The notes beneath the pieces are model-generated. The model searched no databases and had not been told where the DNA came from. It was given only the letters and a program-made list of their open reading frames with translations. Shown here one piece after another: positions 10,408 to 21,404 of a DNA stretch of 64,000 nucleotides. The translations under genes were made by a program, and so were the position numbers. The stretch is from the NCBI GenBank assembly GCA_037176705.1, contig CM073886.1:15336501-15400500 (forward strand). Direction: 5' to 3'. Every line of letters begins with the position of its first letter. Position 1 is the first letter of the stretch. The DNA comes from Molossus alvarezi. Its lineage: Eukaryota; Chordata; Mammalia; Chiroptera; Molossidae.

Positions 10408-10951
10408 GCCCTGGCCAGTTTGGCTCAGCGGTTAGAGCGTCGGCCTGCGGTCCGGAGAGACCCGGGTTCGGTTCCCGCTAAGGGCACGTACTTCGGTTGC
10501 AGTTTGTCCCCGGCCCTGGTTGGTCGTGCGGGTGGCAGCCACTCGATGTGTCCCTTCACGTCGATGTTTCTCTCTCTCTCTCCCTTCCTCTCTCTCCCTC
10601 CCACTCTATCTGAACAAAAGAATGGAAAAATGTCCTCGGGTGAGGATAGTACAAAAGAATGGAAAAATATCCTCGGGTGAGGATAAAAAAAAAAAAAATT
10701 TATTTATTTTTATCCTCACCCGAGGACATTTTTCCATTCTTTTGTTCAGATAGAGTGGGAGGGAGAGAGAGGAAGGGAGAGAGAGAGAGAAACATCGACG
10801 TGAAGGGACACATCGAGTGGCTGCCACCCGCACGACCAACCAGGGCCGGGGACAAACTGCAACCGAAGTACGTGCCCTTAGCGGGAACCGAAACCCAGTC
10901 TCTCTGGACCGAGGCTGACGCTCTAACCGCTGAGCCAAACCGGCCAGGGCT
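10408..10951. mobile_element. Two young Ves SINEs as an inverted repeat
   Basis: A plus-strand copy (10408-about 10697, with its tail segment 'GAATGGAAAAATRTCCTCGGG' repeated) faces a minus-strand copy (about 10698-10951). Both carry 'CTTCGGTTGC' and 'CCCTTCACGTCGATG' and are nearly identical. The arms could pair over roughly 235 bp with a short A/T-rich loop. Confidence 0.9.
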
Positions 10952-10968
10952 ATTTTAAAAAATTTAAA

Positions 10969-11070
10969 TGAGCCCTGGCCAGTTTGGCTCAATGGTTGAG
11001 CGTTGACCTGCGGACCAGAGTCCCGGGTTCGGTTCCCGCTAGAGGCACATACCACAAAAAAAAATTTTTA
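10969..11070 (+). mobile_element. Head-only Ves SINE with direct poly(A)
   Basis: Only the tRNA-like head is present, ending at 'GAGGCACATACC' and passing straight into A-rich sequence without CT-rich middle or GGATA tail. Same structure as 16236-16337 and 63387-63490. Confidence 0.8.
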
Positions 11071-11514
11071 AATGACCTCTGTATAATCTATCTCATTGTT
11101 TTCCTTTGGTTAGAAAACCAAATTCAAATAAATTAAGTGTAGTGTCTTGGCAGTGTAGAGGAGCAGTTTATTGTGCAGGAATGTGTTTTCAAACTGGTAG
11201 CTCTTGGATGAAGGTGGTTTCTATAAACATTTTTTATATTTTAAAATTTTGGATGATGCTCTAAAGAACAAAAATGTATGTAAGCGTATTCTGGCTCCCC
11301 TGGATGACAAGCAGAGCTTTGGGACTATGGTGGCATTTGTGCTAAGATCCAGCTGGTGTGAGGGCTCCTTACTAAGTAGTCCCTAGTTTCCTGTGCAGGC
11401 CCTGTGTGCTACTGCCCTCGGGGAGCATGCTCTGTTTGAATGTGCATGGAAATTTGGGATCAAGATGTAGAGGTACCACAAGCTATGATTTTTTGGTCAC
11501 TTACCATGTTCTGT

Positions 11515-11890
11515 GCTGCAATGGGCTGAATTGTACCCACCTCCAAATTTATATGTTGAAGTTCTAACCCTCAGAGCCTCAGAATGTGACTATATTGGAG
11601 ATAGGGCCTTTATAGAGGTAATTAAGGTGAAATCATGTCACATTGGGTTGGCCTTGATCCAGCATGAGCAGATATAATAAGATATTAGGATATAGACGCA
11701 CACAGGGAACGCCATGTGAAGACCTAGGAAGAAGGAAACAGAACCAACCCCGAGCCAGTTGAAGAAACAGGTCCAAGGGTGCAAGTAGACGTGTGTGGGC
11801 CTTGCCGTGGCCTTCCTGGATAGGGCAGGCATGATGTCTCCCCAGGCTGCAGCGTTATTTCTGGACTAATACAGTAAACTGAGAAGACCT
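11515..11890 (+). mobile_element. Ancient mammalian interspersed repeat, family uncertain
   Basis: Recognised by 'TATGTTGAAGTTCTAACCC', 'CAGAATGTGACTATATTGG', 'AGGTGAAATCATGTCACATT' and 'CGCCATGTGAAGACC'. A second copy lies at about 47300-47645. I recall the sequence but not the family name with confidence. Confidence 0.6.
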
Positions 11891-12298
11891 GCCATCTTCC
11901 CACCACAAAACACAAAAGGCCACCCACACTGATGACCTAGGGCCATGGTCTTCAGACCTGCCCAGCCCCAGTAATCTGTCCTGTCTGCTTCTCCAGGCCA
12001 GAAGTCAGAGAGTGCTTAGTGACCATGGATTCTCTGAACAACTCCACAGCCCTGTCCTCACCTAGCCGAGGCAGTGCCAGCACCAGCTCAAGCACAAGGT
12101 CACTGCCTTCATGAGGCCCTGGCACCTCCTGAGCTCTGGGTGGCCCCAGGCCTCCCACCCAGGGTGGGGGCAGGATCTCATTGTGAGTCCAGAAAGTCAT
12201 GCCTCCCAGGGCCAGGAATTCTGTGCTCAGCAGGGTGCCAGGGTGAAAGGGCACCAGGAATTCTGGGAGGGTCAGTGACCTGAGCTCATGTCCCCAGT

Positions 12299-12354
12299 GC
12301 TTGTCTCAGATGCTTGGTGCTCAGGAACACCAGTGACTGCTATCCTGGACAAGG
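12299..12354 (+). other. FLYWCH2: Candidate 5' non-coding exon of FLYWCH2
   Basis: A 56-nt block bounded by 'GTCCCCAG|' and '|GTACAG'. The paralogous block at 32072-32127 keeps both splice sites and 54 of 56 bases, which suggests a retained untranslated exon. Not proven to be transcribed. Confidence 0.5.
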
Positions 12355-12394
12355 TACAGCAGGTGCTGTGGGGGGTGGGCTCCGGACCTTCTTC

Positions 12395-12530
12395 AACTAG
12401 ACTCCCAGCTTTGCCACTTCATGGCTGTGTTGGTCACCCTGGCTTGCCTCAGTGTCCTCCGCTGTAAACTGGGTCAGTGAGAATGCTGAACTTCCATAAC
12501 GTGAGGCTGGAAGGGTAAATGGAAAAACCC
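12395..12530 (+). mobile_element. MIR fossil, shared with the FLYWCH1 copy
   Basis: Reads 'GCCACTTCATGGCTGTGT', 'GCCTCAGTGTCCTC' and 'CTGTAAACTGGGTCAGTGAG', a MIR core. The same MIR in the same place is at about 32165-32300. Confidence 0.75.
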
Positions 12531-12956
12531 ATGAAACACTTTTCTCCACGCTCAGCACCCACAGACCTCGATTTGTAGTAACTTAGTTATCAGTATCTTA
12601 ATCTCCCAATGGTCCCACCTACACCGAGAACACTGTTTGTGGCACATTGTACACATAGGGAAAGTGAGGTTTGGATGGGGGGGTGACATACTCACTGCAG
12701 CCAAGAGGAACTGGCCAAGCAGAAGCACCAGCTCAGGCTTTTCCAGTTCTGTTCAGGTCCTTGCCTATCCTGGTGCCCCATCTGCCCAACGTGTACCCCA
12801 GATTTGTTCTCCTTAGCCCAGGCTTCACTGATGGGGGTTTGCCTCCTCCCTTAGGACAGAGTCCCTGGACTGTCACGTTCCTTGCCAGGGAGAAGGAGGA
12901 GAAATCCATCTACTGGGGCCTGAGTGTGGCCTGGGGGACCGGCTCTCGGTCCCAAA

Positions 12957-15026
12957 ATGCCCCTGCCTGAGCCCAGCAAGCAGGAGGGCGAGAATGTGAA
13001 GGCCGGCCAGGAGCTGTCCCCTGAATTCTCTGAGCCGGGCACAGGTGTCATCCCTACAGCTCCCAGGAAGCCCAGGAAGTTCTCCAAACTGGTTTTGCTG
13101 ACAGCCTCCAAAGACAGTGACAAAGTGGCTGCAGCCAAGCGCAAAGGAGTGCACTGCATCATGTCTCTGGGGGTGCCCGGCCCTGCCACCCTTGCCAAGG
13201 CTCTCCTCAAGATCCATCCTGAGGCCCAGCGAGCCATTGAGGCAGCCCCCCAGGAGCCTGAACAGAAACGCAGAAAGCTGGACACAGGTGAGGCCTTGGT
13301 CCCAGTGAGCAAAAGCGAGCAAGACGTCCCTGGAGCTAGAAGTCCCCTGACATCTGGGCAGTCGAGGGGACAGACAGGCTAGGCTGGCTCTGGACAAGAG
13401 TATACCCATGCTGGGAATGTGTCTGTATATTCTCTCTCTGCGTTACATCTGTGTGTTTGTAGCCTCCGTGCATATGTGTCTAGGGTTCTGTGTCTACATA
13501 TGTACTTGCCTGGAAAGGTGCGTCTGTCCTTGTGTGTCCATGTCCCTGGACCTATTTCTGTTCATGCCTGTTCTTATGTGTTTGTGTATTTATGTGTCTG
13601 GGGGGTGTCTGTGTGTGCATGTTTCTGTGCCAGAGTGTATCTGAGGCCCCAAGTAGACCCCCTCCTCCACCAGGCTTGCTGCAGTTGACAGTGGAACATG
13701 GAATCCTGAGGGATGCCTGGGGGAGAAGGTATCTAGTGGCTGGGAAGGTGATGACCTGAGGTTTCTTCCCAACTGGAAATGGTGTCTGCTGGGCCTTAAG
13801 AAGATAGAGAAAATAAAAGCCAAAGCAGTTGGCCCTGTTTGCTGCCTATGAACAGGTGGCCTCCTTGGAATCAGTCAGGGCACTCAGCCTAGCAGCCAGT
13901 CTTGGGAAAAGGAAACCAAAGCTTCTTGATTTCCATCAGGTAGCTGGGCAGTACAATGGACCCCTCCTCGTTGATGGAAATTTAGTGGTGAGTGCTCTGG
14001 AGTCATGGGGGTGGAGGAGCCCTACTGCTTCCCCAAGGTTGAGACTTCAGGGCTCCTGAGATTGGGGCACCCCAGCTACAGGACTGGAGCTCACAGGGGA
14101 CCTGAGGAACCCTTCACCCTCCATCTCTTGCTGGACAAGAGCTGTAATTGGGAGTCAGGGACATCATCTCCCCGAAACCTGGAAGCCCCTCTGCAGCATG
14201 CTCTACCAGCCAGTTCTGTTTCAGATGCCTCCATGGGTCTGTCTGCTTCCTCCTGCCAACCCAGGGCGGTGGAGGGTGCTGTACTATGACCTGTTAGGAA
14301 GCAGGGCTCAGAGAGGCCAAGTTATTACCGGCTGATCCCTTCAGAGGGTGAAGAGGAGGACATCTGACTCAGAGCCTGTTCTTCCCACTCAACTCAGTGG
14401 GTTGGGTCATCTCCAGGGTCTTTTCTACCCTGTCTGAGACCTCTGCTTAGGCATCTGCCCAGGTTCTGAGGCCAGATGGGCCCCACCCCATACAATTATT
14501 GTGAGAATTAGAACAAAGCCACCCTTCCTGAGATGGAGAGATGAAGGGCAGAAAAAGAACTGCCTCTCAGCCCCACAGGTTCCCTTAGGCAGGTACTCTA
14601 GCAGTCAACAACCTTCTCAACCTATCATTCCATCTTCACCCTCTACCTGGTCCCCACCTTCCCCACCTATTGCTGCATCCCAGGCCAGGCAGTAGGGATA
14701 GCAGCAGCTTCCTAGTGCTCAGCCCAGATTTGGCCCAAAGTTTCCCGAAAAGATTAGCAGGCTCTGTGGCCTTTGGGAGCATATCTCTGGAGTTGGCAAT
14801 TCTCTAAGTCAGTCAGTGGTGTCCCAGAGCATCCCCGGGTGGGCTGAGACCTCTGGGCTTCAGGTCTGTGCCATACCCCTGCCCCCCATTTCTCCTCTGA
14901 CACCAGCCTGACCCACCCCCTTCTCTTCCAGAAGGAAAAGAAGACAGAAGGTTGGCAGAGGGGCCTGCCCCCAGTTCCACAGTGGGCGGGGAGGAGTCCT
15001 CTGTGGGGCCCAGCAAGGCCCCGTAA
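12957..15026 (+). CDS. FLYWCH2: FLYWCH2, FLYWCH family member 2
   Basis: Two coding exons, 12957-13287 and 14932-15026 (phase 1 junction), give 141 aa; human is 140 aa. The exon carrying the start begins at about 12855 after 'CCTCCCTTAG'. The protein starts MPLPEPSKQEGE and contains PRKPRKFSKLVLLTAS (about 40-57), a basic AAAKRKGVHCIMSLG stretch and a lysine/arginine-rich EQKRRKLD end, possibly nuclear. The second exon adds EDRRLAEGPAP and ends in SKAP. It contains no FLYWCH zinc finger despite its name. The first exon is paralogous to FLYWCH1 exon 32717-33050; function is unknown. The ATG at 12957 is preferred over an in-frame upstream codon at 12924 because human FLYWCH1 and FLYWCH2 both start MPLPEPS. 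Confidence 0.95.
13288..14931 (+). other. FLYWCH2 intron
   Basis: Unique sequence without SINEs, with a T/G-rich stretch at about 13410-13640. I looked for remnants of zinc-finger exons like those of FLYWCH1 and found none. It begins at GTGAGG and ends 'CTTCTCTTCCAG'. Confidence 0.6.
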
Positions 15027-15183
15027 CCCTGACAACTGCAGGCGCAGCATCCTTGATGGGTCAGTGAACTTGGCTGTGACTTCTGCCTGGGGCCCAGTCC
15101 CCAGCTGATTTTCACTCTTGACATTGTGTACTATTTTTCAGCTCAAGCGCAAGTTACTTTTGTAAGCAGAAAAAAAAAATCAA

Positions 15184-15189
15184 AATAAA
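15184..15189 (+). terminator. FLYWCH2: FLYWCH2 poly(A) signal
   Basis: AATAAA 158 bases after the stop codon; further AATAA-like words follow. The 3' UTR is short. Confidence 0.75.
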
Positions 15190-15924
15190 ATAAGCTATAT
15201 GCTAGATCCCATCGTGAACAGGTTGTAAAAATTCCAGGATTCTGGGTCCTTTGAGGCCCAACTTCAAACCCACTACCCCTTGGGCCTACCCACCCCACCA
15301 GCCCTCACATAGCCCTTCCCCAGGGCTGCCAAACCCAGGGAGTGCTCTCGGAGGCCTCCATCCCCCAGGACCTCAACCCCTGGGGCTCCTTCAGTCTGGA
15401 AAACCAGCGCCTCACTCAGAGACTAGATGCTTCCTCTTCCTTCTGCCTTGGTCTGAAAGAGGGCAGTGGGATCTCCAGCCCTGAACCCCTAGGAAGTTGA
15501 TCCAACCCCTTGCTGGAGACCTCAGCCTGCTCCCGCTGGACCCTCAGGAGGCTCACCTCCTCCAGGCAGCCACATAGGACTGACAGCCCCCTGCACAGGG
15601 GCTCTGCCATCATGGTGGCCCAGGGTTCTGCTGAGAAGGGGTTGGGCCTGCAGTCTGGGGGTGGGGACACTGACAAAAGTGTGTGGTGCTCCCATCATGT
15701 TCCTTCCAGGTGGTTTGGGAGCTGAGGGAGGTGACCAGGAACCTGAGCCCCCACCCCAGCCCTTGGGTGCTCCCTCTGCTGGTGGAGGAGGTGAAATTCC
15801 ACAGTTCTTCTTCAAGCAGAAATTAGGGTCTCCCAGAGACCCCCACTGGAAGGGTTTCAGCCTCAGTTGCTTCACTGCTAGTGGTCCTCATTCTTTGAAA
15901 CCTGCTACTGGGCACAAGGAAATG
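15190..15924. other. Spacer between FLYWCH2 and the FLYWCH1 promoter
   Basis: GC-rich, repeat-poor sequence with only shadow reading frames. It could include a longer alternative FLYWCH2 3' end, but nothing marks one. Confidence 0.4.
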
Positions 15925-16175
15925 GCTTTTTATTTATTTATTTATTATATTTTTTATATATATATTTTATATATATATCTATATATATTTTTTTATTTTA
16001 GAGAGAGAGGAAGGGAGAGGGAGAGAGATAGAAACATTGATGAGAGAGAACATCGACTGGCCACCTCCTGCACGCCCACCACTGGGGATTGGGCCCACAA
16101 CCTGGGCATGTGCCCTGATCAGGGATCAAACCGGCGATCTCTTGGTGCAAGGGTCCAAGCTCAACCTGTGAAATG
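15925..16175 (-). mobile_element. Ves-type SINE with an (AT)n tail
   Basis: Minus-strand element whose A-rich tail has become a TATA/ATAT simple repeat at about 15925-15995. The body reads 'CATCGACTGGCCACCTCC' and ends near 'GGTCCAAGCTCAACC'. Confidence 0.8.
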
Positions 16176-16235
16176 ACTTATTTTTAAAATACAGAGTTTA
16201 GAGATCTTATATTTTAAAACAACATTTTCTCTTCT

Positions 16236-16337
16236 TTTTTTTTTTTTTTTGGTACGTGCCCCTAGCGAGAACTGAACCCGGGACTCTCTGGTCCTCAGGC
16301 CTACGCTCCAACAGCTGAGCCAAAATGGCCAGGGCTA
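16236..16337 (-). mobile_element. Head-only Ves SINE with direct poly(A)
   Basis: On the minus strand the tRNA-like head runs to 'GGGGCACGTACC' and continues directly as a long A run (T run on the plus strand, about 16236-16250). It lacks the CT-rich and GGATA parts. Confidence 0.8.
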
Positions 16338-16534
16338 AAACAACATTTTCTAAATGTAATCAGTGTCTAGTGACTCCCTCTTAGGAGAGCAAGTTACTCA
16401 GCACGTTTTCATGCCAGCTCTCCATTTTTCTATTTTATTTTTACAGCATATTTGTTTGTAACATTTACATTTTGTAACCATAATTTGAGATATTCCTTTG
16501 TCTTAATTCTACATTGATTTATTTATTTAAAAAC

Positions 16535-16741
16535 ATTTTTTTTTCCTTTATTGGTTTTAGAGAGAGAGGAAGGGAGAGGGAGAGAGAAACATCAATGAGA
16601 GAGAACATCGATTGGCCGCCTCCTGCATGCCCCCCACTGGGGATTTGCCCCACAACGTGGGCATGTACCCTGGCTGGGAACCGAACCAGCGACCTCTTGG
16701 TGCACGGGTCGATGCTCAACCACTGAGCCACACCGGCTGCA
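16535..16741 (-). mobile_element. Ves-type SINE
   Basis: Minus-strand element of the 'CACCAAGAGGTCGCTGGTTC' subfamily with AGAGAGAGAGGAAGGGAGAGG middle. Confidence 0.85.
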
Positions 16742-16865
16742 CTGAAAATCAGTTTTAAACAGCCTTGGGTTTTCCTAGGAAAAAGCTCTAGAAGTGAGAT
16801 TGCCTGTGAATTCTGGACTCTCAGACATCCTTGCCAACACCTGGTACTATCATTAAAAACAAAAT

Positions 16866-17222
16866 ACTACCTCCCTGGGGTTGCAGGTTTGATCCCTGGC
16901 CCCAACCAGGCTGTATTGGGGAAGCAACCAATTGATGTGTCTCTCTCTCATTGATGTTTCTCTCTCTCCCCTTCCCTCCCTCCCTTCCACTCTCTAAAAA
17001 TCAGTGGAAAAAAATATCCTTGGATGAGGATTTAAAAAGAACAAAGAAAATACTACCTGGCTGGGTGGCTCAGTTGGTTGGAGCATCCTCCGGTACACCA
17101 AAAGATTACCAGTTCCAACTGGGCGCATATGGGAGGCAATCCATGGATGTTTCTCTCTCACATTCATGTCTTTCTCTCCCTTTCTCTCTCTCTCTCTCTA
17201 TATATATATCAGGTGAGGATTA
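16866..17222 (+). mobile_element. Two plus-strand Ves-type SINEs
   Basis: A 5'-truncated copy at about 16866-17035 ends 'AATATCCTTGGATGAGG'. A diverged copy at 17053-17222 begins 'GGCTGGGTGGCTCAGTTGG' and ends in a (TA)n stretch. Confidence 0.75.
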
Positions 17223-17954
17223 GGAAAGAGAAAATAGCACCCTCCACTTCACTCTTGTGTGCATAACTTATGCATGTTTTCTTCTTGGGGCTGCGTTTCC
17301 TTTGGTTACTTCGGATATTGCTCATCATGGGACCCCAGGTTCCCCACCCGTGGCGACTTTGTGGCTGATGCTCCTGGCAGCCCGGAAGGGGTGCATTCGG
17401 ACTCATCGGAGATCCAGGCACCTCCCCAACACCTGAGCCATGAGAGCTTCTAGGATTGCAGTTCTTCCGCAGTCTCAGTCTATCCTACTCGAAGGACCCA
17501 AAATGCCCACCCACACCTTAAGGATCAAGCACCGACTCTAAGGTGACATCTGTAGGGGGAGGGGATGGGCGATTGACCAGCAGATGGCCTAACTACTGGG
17601 AGAATGGGAGTGAGATCCTAACTCCATACCGTCCACCCTAAAGTCTAGCACAAATTGCAGCCACCCCTTCCAAGGCGCTGAGCGGGAGGCGAGGGGCGGA
17701 GCTTCGAATCTGGGGCCGCTCCTGCTGCCACGCGCCAAGTGTCCAGGAATACAGTGCCGAGGCCCTGCAGCTCCCCGCGCCAGATCGACCCGGGTCCCCA
17801 CAGCACAGGGTGGTTGGAAAGTGGCAAGTGTCCAGTGACTGTGCAAAGGGCGACCGATGGACAAGCCCAGAACCAGTGGGCCAAAGCCGTCCTATGGGCG
17901 AGGGAGGGATAATGTGCAATAGACGCTTTCCTCCCAGGAATGCCAAAGGGGAGG

Positions 17955-18115
17955 AAATTTTTGTTTGTCTGACATTTTATTTTGACATAATTTCACACCT
18001 ACAGAAAAGTTGCAAGAAGTGTACAAAGGATTCCTATGTATTCTTCACCCAGACTCTCCAAATATTAGGAATGATGCCAGTCACAGCAGCAATATTTATA
18101 ATAGAGTTAGAAACA
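17955..18115. mobile_element. Old L1 pieces
   Basis: Antisense L1-3'-like 'TTTTGACATAATTTCACACC' to about 18080, then a short sense-like piece with 'GCAATATTTATAATAGAGTT'. They interrupt the FLYWCH1 CpG region. Confidence 0.6.
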
Positions 18116-18295
18116 AAATGTCCAATGGGAAAATAAATTATGTGGACAATCATTTGTAAAATAAGCTTTTAATACATATTTTAGTTGGCTTCCTATTATA
18201 AGAAAGAGTTTTCCTTCTCCCGTATTACTTATTTACATAAATATTAACTCATTCTTATTTTTATTCAAGGTTATAATCCATTAATATTTATTTCG

Positions 18296-18545
18296 AGCCC
18301 TGGCCAGTTAGGCTCTTAGAGCCCTGGCTGTTAGAGCATCGGCCCTTGGGCCAATGAGTGGCTGATTCGATTCTGGTCAAGGGCACGTACCTCAGTTGCG
18401 GTTCCTCCTGGCCCTGGTCGGGCCCTGCAGGAGGCAACCAGTCCAGGTGGCTCTATCACATCAATGAGCCTCTCTCTTTCTCTCTCTCCCTCCCTCCCAC
18501 TCTATCTGATGGTAAATAGAAAAATATCCTCAGGTGAGGAATAAT
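18296..18545 (+). mobile_element. Ves-type SINE
   Basis: Element with a small duplication in its head ('GGCTCTTAGAGCCCTGGCTG') and a tail ending 'TATCCTCAGGTGAGGAATAA'. Not present in the FLYWCH2 copy. Confidence 0.85.
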
Positions 18546-19695
18546 TATATATATATAATTTTGAATCTTAAATTGGCCCAGCTTATTTGAAGGTTTCAGT
18601 GCGGAGCATAAGAAATTTCCTTGTGCTCCTCCTTTGTAGGTGCGGAGGCAAATACTGAGAGAGGTTGAGGGTTCCCAATTCCGCCCCCAACCCACTAGTC
18701 CGAGAGTTACCGGTTTTGGAACCCTGTCCAAGCCACAGGTTCTACTGAGGCTCCGCCCAAGACGCCGCCACCCAATCCTGGGCTTCCCTCTCCTTTTGCG
18801 CCAGCCCCAGCCCCACCTCCTCGTCCCGATTGGTTGGGCTGCCAGCCCCGCGCCGCGCTAGGAAGACCCGGAGAAGCTAAGTTCGGCCCCCAAAATGGGC
18901 TCTGCTGCACATGCTCACCAGGAGCTCGCTTAGGCTTCTTGGAGGCCGGCTCCCCAACCGGGTGACGCGCGCTCCCGACAACCCCTGGGACGGCGCGCGC
19001 GGGCTCGGGTCTCGCTCCCGAAGGGGCATGTGGGGGCGGGGACCCGGAGCTCGGGTTGCAGTGGCCTGAGGGGCCTGGGCCGCAAGGTTGACGCCGTGGT
19101 TGCAGCGGCTGAGGCCAAAGGACCAGCGGTGGCTCGGTCGCCGGAGAAAAAGGTCCCCGCTGCTGTCGCCGCCCGGCCGGTGCCCGGTGAGGACGGGTCC
19201 CAGCGAGCCGGGGAGGGTCCCCAGTCCCATGGTGTGGACGCGGTTCTCCCTGCAGTCCCAAGGGTTGCTGCGACTGGGAGGAAGGGTGTCCCCAGGCTAT
19301 GGGTCGTGGCGCTTAGGCCGCCTCCTCGTCCTTCACCCGGGATTCGCCTCCTTTCTCCTCGCCCCTCCTTCCCCCACCCCACCCCACCCTGGGACTGAGC
19401 CCTGACGCCCCAAATCAGGGAGTCCCACATTCGCCCGTGTCCCCCGGCGGTGTCCACCGCACCGCATACTGCCTCCACTCTGGCACCCATCTTTGCGGCT
19501 CCGGAGGTACCAGTGACCTTGCACTTTTGCTGTTGTTACATCCCTCCTTCCACTTCTGATTATGTAGATTGCCGGCTGTGGCTTTCAAACTTTTTTTTTC
19601 AACTTACACTGGGAAATATAGTTTAGATGCAAACCCTGTGTCTGTAGATGTAGATTAATGAAAGATCATTTTAAAGGGAGATATTACCCTAACTT

Positions 19696-19772
19696 TACAT
19701 TCTATTCTATTCTATTCTATTCTATTCTATTCTATTCTATTCTTTACATTCCAAAAAAAAAAAAAAAAAAAA
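19696..19772. repeat. (TATTC)n microsatellite followed by poly(A)
   Basis: About ten pure TATTC units at 19696-19745, then 'TTTACATTCC' and a run of about 20 A. A likely length-variable locus. Confidence 0.9.
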
Positions 19773-20358
19773 AGATTGCTAACCCATGAAATTGATTTCA
19801 GGACCTAAACCTCGTGACAATAGTTCGAAATGCTTGCCTTACTCCTTTTGCTTCCTTTACTCCTTGCCTTTGGAGGATGCTGAGCTCCAATAATCAGAGA
19901 ATCATGTGTAACCTTCAGAAGGGTATTTTTATTATTATTATTATTTTGACATTTCTGTGTTTCAGGGCCAAAATCATTTGCAGGACTTGATTTGAATTTT
20001 TTGGTTTGGTTCAATCAGGTTTCTCTTGTTCCTCTTCCAAAGCCCTTAGTCAGACTGGGGGAAGAGATAGTGTGTGAGGTCGGTACTAGATTGTGGAGCT
20101 TTTATAACAGAGACAGACGATTTTTATTGGAGAGAGAATAATTCAAGATGAACTTTAGGAAGATCAACCTGTCAGTACTGCACTGCGTAGGGAGAAGTGG
20201 AAGGACTGGGAGCTGGAGGGGAAGACCATTAGGGAGGTGGTGGGGATTGAAGTCCCAAGGTGCTGTGGAAGGCATGGAAGCTGGCAGGATCAGGTGTAGA
20301 GAGAATGAGATTTGAGGACACATTAGACAAGGTAAGATAGGATTAAAAACAGCTAAGA
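19773..20358. other. FLYWCH1 5' intron, no gene seen
   Basis: Ordinary intronic DNA with an (ATT)n patch near 19930. No exon or nameable repeat. Confidence 0.4.
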
Positions 20359-20708
20359 TTTGCCCACCAGGTATGGCTCAGTTGATGGGGGCTTCCTTCC
20401 ATTCACCAAAAGTTTGCAGGTTTGATTTTGCCAGCTCGATCCCATGGGGGCACATGTGGAAGGCATGCGATGGATGTCCTCAGGTGGTGATTGAATAAAT
20501 AAATAAATAAATAACTGCTTTGGCCAGTTGGCCTGTGGACCTAAGGGTCACGGGTTTGATTCCCATTCAAGGGCATATACCTGGGTTGCAGGTTCGATCC
20601 CCAGCCCAGGTCTGGGTGCATTCAGGAGGCAACCAATCTATGTGTCTCTCTCATAATGATGTTTCTCTCTCTTCCTCCCTCCCTTCCACTCTATCTTAAA
20701 AAAAAAAA
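20359..20708 (+). mobile_element. Two diverged Ves-type SINEs
   Basis: The first (20359-20512) reads 'GTATGGCTCAGTTGATGG' and ends in (AAAT)n. The second (20513-20708) begins 'GGCCAGTTGGCCTGTGG' and lacks part of the head. Confidence 0.72.
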
Positions 20709-20774
20709 GCTCAGATTCTAATGGGAGTTTAGGAGTACCGTTGGCTGTAATCTCTCTTTCTTGTTTTTTTGTGT

Positions 20775-20998
20775 GTTTTTTTACCCTCACCCACGGACAT
20801 TTTTGCCTTTATCCTCAGATAGAGTGGGAAGGAGAGAGGGAGAAAGAGAGAGAAAGAAACATCCATGTGAGAGAGACACACCAACTGGGACCAGGGACAA
20901 ACTGTAACCAACATGAGTGCCCTTAGCAGGAACCGAACCTCCGCCTTTCTAATCCACAGGCCGACGCTCTAACCACTAAGCCAAACCAGCCAGAGCTA
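20775..20998 (-). mobile_element. Ves-type SINE
   Basis: Minus-strand full element from 'TTTACCCTCACCCACGGAC' to 'AAGCCAAACCAGCCAGAGC'. Confidence 0.85.
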
Positions 20999-21029
20999 AT
21001 CTCTCTTTCTACAGTGCACCTCTTAGTTG

Positions 21030-21215
21030 TTTGGGAGCAGTGGTTCTCAGGGGATATTCACAATGTTATTTGTCAGGACTTGGGAGGTGCTGCTGGAATC
21101 TAGCAGGCCAAGGCCGTGGATGCTGCTAAACATTCTTCACTGAACAGGACAGCCCCCATAACAAAGAATTATTTGGTGCAAAATCACTGTGGTGCTGAGT
21201 TTGAGAAGCACTGCC
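21030..21215 (-). mobile_element. hAT-like non-autonomous DNA transposon fossil
   Basis: Begins 'GCAGTGGTTCTCAGGGG' and ends 'TTTGAGAAGCACTG', near-inverted ends typical of this class. Another copy lies in the opposite orientation at 24505-24750. Confidence 0.6.
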
Positions 21216-21404
21216 TTAGAATAGCAGTTCTTAATCTTTACCACATTCACCTTCAAGCTCTTCCGAGAACACTGTCTGTATATGAACTCAGGGAGTGGTG
21301 TATATAATCATAGGAGGGTTCTTGAGCCAGTCAATGTGCACCCCTAGCTGACATAGCTCATTAGTGGGGGAGGGGGAGGGACAGCAATTGGAATCATCTA
21401 GGAG

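Larger units (their letters stand above)
17650..19500 (+). promoter_or_regulatory. FLYWCH1: CpG-rich promoter and first exon region of FLYWCH1
   Basis: Two CpG-rich blocks, about 17650-17900 and 18690-19500, are split by L1 and SINE sequence. The second aligns with 4770-5260 ahead of FLYWCH2. A shared donor ('GGTGCCCG|GTGAGG', exon end 19186) marks the probable non-coding first exon. An inverted CCAAT box ('CGATTGGTTGG') lies near 18827. The NRF1-like core of the FLYWCH2 copy reads 'CTGCACATGC' here and has lost its CpG. Confidence 0.72.

Noticed and set aside
13408..13759. Cysteine-rich overlapping frames after the FLYWCH2 first coding exon
   Set aside because: Product of a T/G-rich stretch; three overlapping frames look alike, which marks simple sequence.
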